Program-made: the position numbers and the translations under genes
Shown here: positions 35,738 through 47,681 of the stretch, piece after piece
Numbering within the stretch: the first letter of the stretch is position 1
Layout of the letters: each line of letters begins with the position of its first letter
NCBI RefSeq assembly: GCF_932526225.1
Contig: NC_064034.1
Span: 10,541,387-10,605,386 of the forward strand
DNA length: 64,000 bases
From: Nematostella vectensis
Taxonomy: Eukaryota > Cnidaria > Anthozoa > Actiniaria > Edwardsiidae
Direction of reading: 5' to 3'
The notes under the pieces: model-generated
The model's database searches: none
What the model saw: the letters and a program-made list of their open reading frames with translations, nothing else
Told to the model about the DNA's origin: nothing

Positions 35738-38700
35738 TCACATGATTCCCTCTACTAGTTGTCTCACCATGGTTTCAATCTGCTGGTTGTCCATGAACTC
35801 TGAGTTTGATATTGCGTTTAATATGGCTATAATATTAATAGTTGTCTTTGCATTTATCCAGACTCTGCCATTTAAGCCAACTGTACATTCAAAGGGGAAG
35901 TATTTTCCAAGAAGTTTCAAAAGTATAAAGTCCTTATTGAGTAACCTGGAAAAAAATAGTTATAAAAAAATGTCAATTTATGGCAATCTAAATATGTGTG
36001 TAAAGGCAGTTCCCCTAACCCCCCCCCCCCCCCCCTCGCGGCCAAAAAGTGTAAAAGTGTAATTGTCTATTAAGGGTGTTTGGACATTTCTCTGAGGGCC
36101 TTTGCTAGGAAAACTTCAGGCATGACATCATTGTTTATGAATATCTAAATTTTGATGTCGTCATCAGGCGATGATGCCATCACATGATGTCACAACAGAA
36201 AAATTCGATAATCTTAGCTGTTGAAGCATCTGCAATGATAAATGTAGCTTTATAACATTATTCAGGAGGGTTCCTACAAAGTTACCTATGTGTTTTTGAT
36301 TCTTCCAAATAATTTTCGCACAATTTTTATTATTTTTTTTTCCACTCTTATTTGAATAATTTCTTTAAGTTATTAGGACATCGATAGGTAGTTTTACAAA
36401 AGGCAAGTTAGGTGAATAATTTCTACCTAAAAAAATTGCCAAGATTCGCATAGATTAGAAATGCAAACCGGGAGTAGAATTATCTACGTATGCGCAATTG
36501 CATGTGATAAAGCCAGGTTACTAATGCGGTTGTGATAGAATTTTGTTATCAAAATATTGGCTTTTCTCCCACTTTTTAACAGTGAAATACGCATTGTTAC
36601 AACTTTTTTTTGTGGAATCAGCACTTCAAGTCGCCAATTAGGTACCATAGGTGAAAAATCACGCTATCTTTTTGTTTTACAGTATTTGTTTATTGTGTTT
36701 TTCGCGCCAGTTTTGGACATTCGTTTACGTAGCTAAAAATGTTGTGTGCATGATTGTTTTCTGCCAATATATTTTCCTGCTAAAAGTATGAAGTTTCTGG
36801 ATGATCGCGCGCACACCTAACAACCGAATGGCTAAGTAACAAGATATGTCCCAACGCTCTTAAAGGGTTATCAAATACTTTCTTTTTTTCCATATTATAT
36901 CTATGACTGTACACCCCCTAAGCAAATCCTGGGAATACACCTGGTTACTAGTGCGCTTACTTTCGTGTCAGCCCAAGTGAGCAATTGAACATGAATCCTC
37001 CTGAAAGTGGTCCAAGGCCTGTGCTTTTACCACTACCATCAGTACAATCCAACTCAGGTTCCATATCTTTGTTAGCAATAGACAACCTACAATACACTAG
37101 ATCACCAATCTGAGGAATCAAAGTAAGTAAATAAGTGAGAGAGAAACAGGTGATGAAAAAAAAAAAGAATATTTGCATTATGAGGGCCATAAATTCTGGT
37201 AAAAACCGGTCAGTAGAACTGCAAGCAAAACCTCCCCTTCTTATAGCTGCAGTGCAGCAGATCACTGTTCCAGTTTTAAATACATAACAGTTATAACCCC
37301 TTTTATAAAAATAGTTTAACCCTCCTTGTGACGCCGTTTTGAGTGTATTTGAGAGTTGACAGAATTGTGTGTAATGTCAAGCAGTGCCATGCTGCAAACA
37401 ACGAAATGTCACTCAACATGAGCCCTGCCAATCAGAGAGGAGCTCCACAGAAATTCCTTGCATTCCTAAGCAATCAGAAAATGCCTGTGCTTGAAAGAGA
37501 TAACAAGTGTGGGCAAGCATTTCTTTCGCCTCTCTCCGCACTTTTTCTTCCCACTCACACAACCATACTCTTCCCTCAGTCTTATTTCCAACTGAAACCC
37601 CACAGAATCGCTTAATACACAGGCTATAATAACGGGTAGTTAGTTGTTTGTGAAGTATATATCAGGTACTGCATCTCCACAAACACAAACATGCACTACA
37701 AAAATGCAACTTGCTTCCATTTTTCTACTCATTTTACTACAAATTACCTGAAGATTTGGCTTGTTTCGCTTTGTCGCTCCCTCAAATGCCAGCGAAGAGA
37801 GTGTAGCAGGATTACTAGTCCCTATATCAACTTTGTAACTTTCTCCTCCCCGGTTGGAAATGATACCTATGACACGCTCGTCCTTTACTGGGACATACTG
37901 CAAAAAAATGTATAAATTGTAAAATGTAAAAAAAGGTTGCATATTTAAGCGTTATTATTACTTTGTATTTCCTTTTTATTGCTTTAGTCAGTGACACCTT
38001 TCTAAAGACCACAACAAAGCTTAACCTGTCTCCAGAGTGAGACACTTTCTTCAATGTCCAACATGGTGTGATGACAAGGAGTCTACCCCCTACCCCCCCC
38101 CCCCCCCCCCCAACTCACATTATACATTTTATAATAATATTATAAATATTATTTACCTTGCAAAATGGGTGTGTAGTTGGTAAGAGGGGATGAAATTACC
38201 TTATTTAATCTCGGTATATCTAATCTTGTACTGAGACAGAGGGGGGGAGAACATGAAAGATAAACCTGACATGACGCTTCAAATAAGCCCATTTCACATC
38301 TAATAAGGCGGAAAAACTAGAAGTTTTATCAATGTAAAAAAAGTCACATTTGATATTTAGTGTCATTGAAAGTTGAGCTTTACGTCCCTGAACCCATACA
38401 TAGTGCAAGGATGTTCAAGGAAAAGATATCTTAACCCTATTCAGACCAGGGGGGTGGGGGTTGCTTTTGAGGCCCCCAGCACCTTTGATCTGTAATAATT
38501 TTTGAATTAGTAGGGCTAGAGCATTGAAATTTGATGACTTTTCCTAAAATTTATCTGGGATCAGTTTGGTGTAAAACAAAATTTTGATATGTGTACCCTG
38601 GTAACCATAGCAACCAAGTTTTGAGACAGCTTTAATGAAAATTAGGCAAAACACTTTAAGGTTACGTGGTGCCTTGAAGTGAAAATTCTATCGAAAAAAA

Positions 38701-41345
38701 TATTTTTGCATCTTTAAATTCCTTACTACATTACCTTTATTATAGCAAAGAAAAATGTTTGGATTTCTATTATCTTCTTGATATTATAAGAAAAAAAAAA
38801 GAAAACTGTGTAAGCATCAAGGTGTTTTAATCCTTTAATCCTCTTATCACTTACTGGAACCCTGTGTTCCCTACATCCGTGACCTTCGGTGATAGTTAAT
38901 TAGCATACTGTTTTACCCGTAAATCGTGACTTCAAAAATCTCAAATTCAGTTCCTTCGTCTTGTGGAAAGTCCTATTAGCCTTCCGAAATATATAACCGA
39001 TGGATAAACGAAAAAAGGCAGACGTCTGAGAAAAGAACAATCTTCTTGTTGGCTTCTCTTGTATTAGTTTGTCCCTACAACCTGCTTCAAGTTTATCAGC
39101 GAAGAATGCCTCATCGTTTCCAAAATCAAAACATTAAGAAGAAATCTTTAGTTACTATTTGTCTAGTACATGTCACAAAATCACAAAAAAACCTGCCTTA
39201 TTTGCTACCGGTCTCAGCCACGCTTTCCTGGTTTTGCATGAGCGTGGCTTTTCCTTGTCTTCCCCATATGTGCAGGAATTCTTGCTTGTCACTTTTTCTC
39301 ATGGCAAAATTCGAAACACCCGTAATGACTCAGTTTTCGCCTCTTATTGGTCGGTCTGTTTATCTTAAAGTATGAGAGCTATGACCGAAAAATTTGGAAC
39401 ACGCTAGCTTATTTATTCCAGAGTGATACTGTGTTCGGCTTTTGAAAGATTTTGAGCGGATCGTATTTTATGTCTTCCCGTGTCGTGTTACCTGGAAATT
39501 ATTTAGTCATCTGACTTTGACTCAAATTTGCAAAGGAACAAAGAAAAATATCTCAAAAGCCAAACACAGTTTGGTAGGTGTGTATATGGTGATTGACATA
39601 AGCCATAAAACTTAAAGATCTGCCGGATAGTTTAGACAGATTTAAAAAATAAAGCATTTCATCAAACCTAGAAACAAAAAGGATTATCGTATTTCCCAGT
39701 TATTAAGCTTTACAACAGCATATAACATGAGCATATGCGATTTAATCTAACGCGCATATCGACATTTTCCCTCAACACTTTGGGTTTTTCAGTGACCCGC
39801 AGGCTGAAGATCAAATGTTAATAGGACATGTTCAATGTAAATCCATGTCATATAAACGTTTTATACCAAGTTTTGAAAAAAAAAAAAACAATAAAAATTT
39901 ACATATCTATTTTAGGGGGGAGGGGTGGTGGTTTTTTCGTCAATTTTTGACCAGCTCGAAATAGTGCTTGTAGAAATAGCAAAATAAACATTCATATCTA
40001 CCTGAAATAATTAATACAACTTGAAACGAAGATTAAATATTGTCAAAAAGCTTCAGATTTTGCCATCCAGATTCTTTTATTAAAATAAATAATTTAATCA
40101 AATCCAAGATGGCAGATGCTGATGTCACATAATTAGTTAAAATTGCTGTTTCTTTTAAACAAACATCTAAATTTGGTGAAATCCTTTTTATGTTCCTCTA
40201 TTTTCAATAAAAAGTAGAAAAACATTTTTTTTGGGAAAGATATTTAAATTATTACTTTAATTAAGAATCAATTCTCAAACTTATGCTATATTAAAGGTAC
40301 CATGCCAATCAATGACAATTGGCGTCATATTTTGTTCTAGAAACAGTGTCACTAGTAATAAGATAATCGAAAAAAGACATACAGAAATACATATCTGAAA
40401 AACAGGAATATTGCCAGTTTCTGCGTTACATCATCGTGAGGTCATAAAGACAATTTTTTTTTAAGAATATTGATCGCTCCCCTAATACGAAATGATTATG
40501 ATAACTTATTTGGATTTTGGATATTCTATGCAAAGGTTTCGGAAGATAGGCTATTTATAGCCATATGTCCTTAAATGACGTCATAATGATGTCAGATTGT
40601 GTTGCTATGGCGACACAATATATCATTTTGCTCCTCTTTGTCATATAATGATTCTTTGAAAATTTAGTCATATTAGCCCCAATGGTTCAAAAGTTAAGGA
40701 TGGGGGGGGGGGGGGGGGGGGGGGGCGAAAGAGCCCCTCTCCGGTCAGAGGAAGCCCCAAAAAAAGCCTGGTCTAATTTGGGTTAATAGGCCAAAATCTG
40801 GGCGTGCCTCACGTTATTTGTGTTTTGAAAATAATTCCAGAATACAAGGAACCCGATGGCCATGATAAGAAATTGTGTCTTCTTTCTCTTCTATCTCGAA
40901 TTGCGCATTTTCCAGGTTTTTCCGTCATGTCAGGGGGGGAGGGGGTGCTTAGGCTGTCAAGGGTGGGTAGTGGAGGGTGCATGGAGGGACTGGAAATATT
41001 GTAAGACTAAGCCCCAATCAAGTTTGATTACCGTTAGTCTCGTTCTATAATAGTGGGTATTATTGGGGTATGGTACTTTGTAGTTGCTCCCGCTCTCAGT
41101 TATATGATATATTCTCTGCCCTTTCTTACGCGTTTTTGATTAGTGTCGATCCAGTAAACCGCTGGGGCTCTGTGTCGAAACACACCGGATTTGTATGCCA
41201 ACACTTGCTCGCCTTCTTGTCTCAGCCCTGGCCCAAGCTTTAGTTTAATCCTGGGATTTTGTGAGCACACTTTCAAGTCTTGTGTAGTGCAAACGATGTC
41301 CCCGGGAAGAACGACATGATTCAACATGTGCAACGAAGCCGCCAT
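35738..41345 (-). CDS. EXOSC3: Exosome complex component RRP40 (EXOSC3)
   Basis: Exons on the minus strand: 41130-41345, 37748-37897, 36961-37109, 35738-35945; 240 residues. The protein is a non-catalytic cap subunit of the RNA exosome that contacts RNA through S1 and KH folds at the entrance of the barrel. Family signatures in order are the N-terminal VVLPGD strand, [26 protein letters not shown] (the S1 start, spanning the exon 1/2 join), [28 protein letters not shown], and the KH-type [12 protein letters not shown]. Human EXOSC3 is 275 residues; the difference lies in a shorter N-terminus. The frame has an earlier ATG at 41381, but the second one (41345, [10 protein letters not shown]) fits the family better. 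It diverges from histone H4, and intron 1 carries a large transposon. Confidence 0.92.
35946..36960. other. EXOSC3 intron 3
   Basis: About 1 kb of AT-rich intron with a poly-C run (36019-36034) and a GATGTCGTCATCAGGCGATG-type stretch near 36155. No exon or RNA gene is recognised. Confidence 0.4.
38431..40786. mobile_element. piggyBac-like non-autonomous element in EXOSC3 intron 1
   Basis: Inverted ends TTAACCCTATTCAGACCAGG (38431-38450) and the matching CCTGGTCTAATTTGGGTTAA (40767-40786) bound 2.36 kb. TTAA at both ends with CCC...GGG termini is the hallmark of piggyBac-type insertion (family knowledge). The interior has no transposase frame; it is AT-rich with a G run of about 25 bases near 40702-40725. 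The frame at 39046-39375 is not recognised. The interior could include a nested insertion. Confidence 0.6.
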
Positions 41346-42342
<997 letters not shown>

Positions 42343-42370
42343 ATCATCTCTGCAAGAAATTCATCTCAAC

Positions 42371-42386
42371 GGCTTCTATAGAAGCC
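42371..42386 (+). terminator. Histone mRNA 3' stem-loop
   Basis: GGCTTCTATAGAAGCC forms a 6-bp stem with a TATA loop, 29 bases after the H4 stop, and is followed by ACCCACA. This is the SLBP-binding element that ends non-polyadenylated histone mRNAs; cleavage is expected a few bases downstream. Confidence 0.95.
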
Positions 42387-43873
42387 ACCCACATCTATAA
42401 AAGTCAATACCATCTTGCTTCCACTCCTGCACCCCCTCTTGTCCGTCATAATATCACATTATTTAACGTTTGATATCCAACTTTTTGACGCTGAATATGC
42501 AATTACGCACGTGCTCAAAGCAGATATTGATAAGAACCAACAATACCCACCAAAACCAGAACATTAGAATGAACACATTCGCATCTTGAAAAAAAAAAAA
42601 AAAAATATTTAAGCTTTTCTTTTTCATTATTTTATTGACTATTTTTGTTGTTTCATGAATTTGCTCTAATAATCTCCCCCCTAGCTTGATTTCCGTGGTT
42701 AATTTGGTTTCACACGAGCACACCCCAAAAAAACTGCAGACTATTCTAGGGTACCTATTTGAAATTAAGTGGTACTCGATATAGATATAATTTTTTAATA
42801 AAACTTCGACTAAATTAAAAATGTCTAATCTAGAGCTACAATACACCAAAAACTAGAAATTGACTCTGCCAAAATTTCGTCTTTAATAAAACTTCTTCAG
42901 GGCAGACTGAAGGTGAATCGTTAAAGCTTATATACTAAGTCTTAATAGTGATGACTTTTTTTGTAGTAGGAACCCACGTAGAGATGTGTAAATTCTTTTT
43001 ATCCATAGCTCGTGCTATTCTAGAAAATGCGCGTTTTTGTCAGTTGTAATGTTTTTGCGTCTCGCGCCACTATTCTGATGTAAATAAGCTTGTAACGATT
43101 CACAGCTCCCAATAAATCCCCATTAAATTTTTGGATCTTATTTAGAAGTCAAAAGAATCAAAGTTATCTGGAAAATGTTGCCTCGTAGTGCCTCTTTCTG
43201 CAAACCCATTTCTAACAGAAAATCATATTTTCTCTTAAAATACAAAGACTATCCCTATCATGTCAATTATACTCAAGCCCTCAATTGTGTCGCAAAAAAG
43301 GAATATTCTTTTGAACCCGTGGAACCATCCCTGATTGATATAGACATACAGGTGCTCAAACCATTACAAAGATAGCTTGTCACAAGCTTATTGGCATCAT
43401 TGGGTATGTTGTAATATATTATTAGTGAAGCTAACAACATCACAAAAATTTTGGCTTTTATTTTTACCAAACACTACAAGATGACTATGAATAAGATTGT
43501 GCTTTTAGACATTACTGAGTGCACAGCTACAGTATGGCGCCTTCTTTTTCTTGTATTATCTACCAAGTGGATAACTGCACCAGTTCTGTCACAGTATTGC
43601 AGAGCATGGAAGAAGCAACATTTGCTTTATATAAGGCTTCTTCAAACCCTGCTAAATCTCTACACTCGACAGCTAACAGCCAGTCATAGTGACCTCCTGC
43701 AAAGCAACTTGTGAAGTAGCCAAGTCAGTTTATTTCCTTAAACCAATACGATTGCATACCATACAACCCATAAGTTTACACTCCTGCATGTTACAACGGC
43801 AAAGAAGAGCACAGGCAATGCACTACAGTACCCAACTTACTTGACCTAACAGCTTGAGTTGAGGGCAATCATA
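42387..43873. other. Spacer between histone H4 and ZRANB2
   Basis: No supported gene. The antisense frame 42463-42849 is AT-driven and matches nothing known, as do 43175-43375 and 43451-43714. TTTATT at 43729-43734 (AATAAA on the minus strand) is a plausible polyadenylation signal for ZRANB2, 140 bases past its stop. Confidence 0.5.
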
Positions 43874-46800
43874 CTAACGCCGAGACCGTTCTCTGGAGCT
43901 TGAGCGTGTTCTACGAAAAAGAACAACATGCACAACAAGTATGTTCATGTGGTATTGTACAAGCCAGAAATGATCCTTATCCCCTCCGCGGAGAGGTTTT
44001 CCTGAAACACCCCCCTATACCCCCGTATTTCTGCCATGGGAATTTCTTTATTATATAGTTATATTGGAAGCTCCTCCGTGGGGAATGTATGGACTTTTTT
44101 GCACTACCACACAAGGTTATAGCCTCCTACACGGCGCTCTTAGGGACTACGCTTCCCCAGGCCCCACGAGCACCTGCTCCACAGAGCGGCAAAACGAATT
44201 AGCCAGTCAGCATTCACTTTCCAAATCCTGGAAAGTTGACTTTGGCTGTTCGCAGGAAAAAATTATTAACCTACTCTTCACATATGTTTTATGATGTTCC
44301 ATTCTTATACAGAAATAATTCCTTAGAATCTCCATTGTTAGGACAGGTTATACAATTACCTCCTCAGGGAAGGTAGGAGAAAGTAATTACAAATTAAACT
44401 CAGCCCAATCACCAAACCTCTTGTGCCGTGGGGATCTTGATCTTGAGGATGAGCTCCTAGAGGAACGGGACCTCAAACTGGATCGAGATGAGCCTCTGCT
44501 AGATGAGGAAGAACTACTGTGACTGCCATGACGTCGTCTTTTTGGGGACCGAGAACGAGAGCGTGAACGGGATCTAGAACTGGATGATGATCTTGAACTA
44601 AAAGAAACAATAAAAAACTGACAACAGGAAACAAGAATAGGTTAAAGAAATCTTGACACAAGCCATGTCTGATATGCTTTGCAATATTGTTCAAAAAAGC
44701 ATCATGGGTATTATCAGCAGTAATTTAAACCAAAAAGTAATGTTGTGGTTTGAAATGCTTCTTGGTTTGAAATTGTTAAAACCAGTTTGAAAAAAATTCA
44801 AACCATGCCACATTTGTTGTGGTTTGAAATGCTTCTTGGTTTGAATTTTTTTCAAACTGGTTTTAACAATTTCAAACCAAGAAGCATTTCAAACCACAAC
44901 AGTAACATAAACCAAACGCCTCTGTAGGTTTAACATTACACAAAATTATCAAAAAGTTCCCCCACCTTGGTGTTGTTGTGGGATTAACAGGAGTGCAAGT
45001 ATACATGTTTACCGGCCCTTTTTCTTGGGTGCTTCATCTTCACTACCGGAGGCATCAAGAGCATACTTTGATAGATCAGCATCATCATCATCATCATCCT
45101 AGTACCAAGTAAAAAAAGAGAATAACATATCATCACATATTTAACCACTAAACTTTTACAAAAGAAAAGCAACAAGTACTGCAAAGTGCACACACCTCAT
45201 CGCCCTCATCATCATCAAGGTTGTATTTTGAAACATCAACATCCTCATCATCTTCTTCTTCATCCTCTTCCTCAATTTCCTTTTTGCTTTCAATCACTTG
45301 AGGTTTTGGTTCATTCTACATAAAATATTTACATTTTTTTTTTAGTTTAAAGTTTTGCAATAAGATAGCATAAGATAACCATACAAATAAAAATAAAGCG
45401 TACCTGCGTGACAGCATTCTGGGAACCCTTTTTCTTTTTCCTTCTACCAAACTGAAATAGAGACAATACTTGGTGGTAATATACAATAAACATCTTAAAA
45501 CAATGCAAAAGGAAAACATAATTGACTGTGTTGTAGTTGGCACATTTTCCAGCATGCCATAACTATTCATCTGTTGTTGTCGCTATGCCTAATAGATTCA
45601 ATTTCATACCTCATCATACTCATCATCTGATTCCTCTTTGGGTTTGTATTCTACGGTCCCCCTTTCATTATACCCTCCTCCATAACCTAAAGGACACACA
45701 AATAACAACGGCAAAGAGAAGAGTCATATTACAAAAATAGCTTTTCAGATGGTTTACCATTTCTTATCATGTATAACACACATTTTTTAAAATCAAAAAT
45801 AACATTCTCAATCAGGTTCACAGGGTTCAAAACTTTTTTTTTAATCTGCTAGATTTTGTTGGCTTAGTGGATTGTGGAAAAAGAAATACTCGAAATATGT
45901 ATGGAAAGGGAATACAGAAAAAAGAGCCGCCAAAGACCAGAAAACAGCGGGCCAATATTTTGAACCCTGGGCTCATTACAAGCCACAGTAGCAGGCCACA
46001 GTAGCATTGCAATAACAAGTAAATAGGAAGTGTACAGTATAGCACCATACCTGTTCTGGCTTCTACTTTAGAAAACTTTGCATTGTTGCACATGTTACAG
46101 GAGTTTCTACGAGCCCAGTTCACATTGCCACACCTGATAAAACAGAAAATGTTAACTTCTGGACTTCCATTTGGAGCTTGTTATCCTGAGAAACAGGGCC
46201 AATCTTAAAAATGAATAAAAGAATCTTTTGAATGATAATTGACCAATATTCAAAGGTGTCTTACTTTGAACAAATCCAATCTTCTGCACTGAACAGACCT
46301 CCACTTTTTGATGCAGCTTGTTTGCCCAGCTCTACTCCACTCAGCTTGATTGTATCAACACATTTTTTCTCTGCCAAAGATGTCATTTCTGACAATGAAT
46401 AGTAGTAATTGGACAACAGATGGTAGGCCTGAACTTACATAGAAAGAACATGGCTGGCAAACACAACACGTATCCCAGCCTGGTCAATCAATAGAGCCGA
46501 TAACTGATCAATTCTAAACTGGCTCTGGCCACTGGCTCATTGGCTCAGCAGTCAAATTGAGAGTATAAATTATAGTCAACCACCATAACCACTGCCTTGT
46601 TGGCTCGGCAGTGAGGTCGTTCCTAAATAATTGGCGAGCCATGGATCCGGCAATCCAATCACTATATTATTCCTCGTTCTTGAATGACTCGTTCCTAAAT
46701 TACTGGCAAGCCACGGAGTCGCCCAGCCACTCACTGCGTTATTTGTTGTGGTGCTGTAATATGGCCTACAGCCCTCCCGCTATGTTTGTAAATAAAATGA

Positions 46801-47394
46801 CTGCCGAGCCATGAAGCCAAAAGATGTGAGTTTTTTAGCACCCCTGGATTCTGTAGTCGCTCCGAATTTTATCTTATCGATTCAATTCAATGAAATGATT
46901 CACAAAGTTTAATAGGGTTTAACACCATGGATGATGTAGTAATATTTTACTTGGGAAGTGGCCAGAAAACAGAGATGTTAATAGATTTGATAGATTTTAA
47001 TGAATAAAGCCGACTAAGGATTTCAACAAACAATACATAATTCTTGCACTAGTCAAGAAGGGTAAAGCGACGGAGGTATTCAATGAAATACATCAAGAAC
47101 ACCATAAAAAAAACAAAAAAGTAGTATTAGCAATTCCAACAAGGCATGTATGACTGGCACTATACTTACTCAGCAGAATTAGAATTCTAAAGTTCAAAAT
47201 AGCACTAACCTCTACCACAGCGATTACAAGAGCTCCTACGCGCGAAATTCATATTTCCACACCTAAAATACGAGTGAAGATACACTTAAAAGAAACATCC
47301 ATTGACTAAACTAATGTGGTCGAAAGTTAAGGACTTACTTTGGGTCGGGACAAACCCAGTCGCCATCAGAAAGCTTCATTTTGGAGGAAGCCAT
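43874..47394 (-). CDS. ZRANB2: Zinc finger Ran-binding domain-containing protein 2 (ZRANB2/ZNF265)
   Basis: Ten exons on the minus strand: 47339-47394, 47210-47262, 46265-46388, 46051-46133, 45610-45686, 45404-45451, 45196-45315, 45013-45098, 44418-44597, 43874-43910; phases agree, 287 residues. Two RanBP2-type fingers of the form W-C-x-C-N-x-N-x-A-R-R-x-x-C-x-x-C are each split by an intron at the same point (DWVCPDPK/CGNMNFARRSSCNRC and DWICSK/CGNVNWARRNSCNMC). They are followed by GYGGGYNERGTVEY, acidic blocks with two SKY motifs (DVSKYNLD, DLSKYALD), and a C-terminal RS domain. By family it is a nuclear splicing regulator that binds GGU-containing single-stranded RNA through the fingers. 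It is shorter than human ZRANB2 (about 320-330), mainly in the RS tail. It starts at ATG 47394 in the context GCCATCATGG. Confidence 0.93.
44742..44900. mobile_element. Perfect 64-bp foldback element in ZRANB2 intron 8
   Basis: Arms 44742-44805 and 44837-44900 are exact reverse complements (outer sequence GTTGTGGTTTGAAATGCTTC). The 31-bp spacer repeats the first 20-odd bases of the left arm in direct orientation. As RNA it would form a very stable hairpin. It is non-coding and probably a young MITE or foldback insertion. Confidence 0.85.
46605..46745. repeat. Imperfect tandem repeat of about 70 bp in ZRANB2 intron 2
   Basis: CGTTCCTAAATAATTGGCGA and CTCGTTCCTAAATTACTGGC start two related units about 70 bp apart. 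Similar GGCTCGGCAGT words occur just upstream (46540-46615). Confidence 0.5.
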
Positions 47395-47681
47395 GATGGC
47401 AACACACTATTTTTTTCAACAAGTTGTGGTCTGGTGGGTGCGCTAGGCATCAAGGGAATCGCGCGCTCGGAGAAGACTGGGGATCAATTTAAAAGAAACG
47501 TTATATTTTCTTTTTCTTTTACATTAGATGCATTTTAGGTAACTTTGATTTTTTTTAAATGTCACTTTATTATCTGAAAAGAGACTTATAGAAAAATAGC
47601 CATCTATCAACGATTGCGCGCATTTTATGCGTAGGGCTTCCTAGTTCCAGGCCCCCTTTACCGTATTTGGGCGTATTCAAC
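47395..47681. promoter_or_regulatory. Bidirectional promoter region ZRANB2 / SPTLC1
   Basis: Only 287 bp separate the two start codons, which point away from each other. No TATA box is evident near either start, as is usual for divergent housekeeping promoters. GC-rich words such as GCGCGCTC and GGCGGACACAAGC lie at the edges. Confidence 0.65.

Noticed and set aside
39046..39375. 109-codon frame inside the piggyBac-like element as a transposase
   Set aside because: No similarity to a DDE/DDD transposase; low-complexity composition.
42463..42849. 128-codon antisense frame downstream of histone H4
   Set aside because: AT-rich composition with poly-F/I stretches, no family resemblance and no splice or promoter support.
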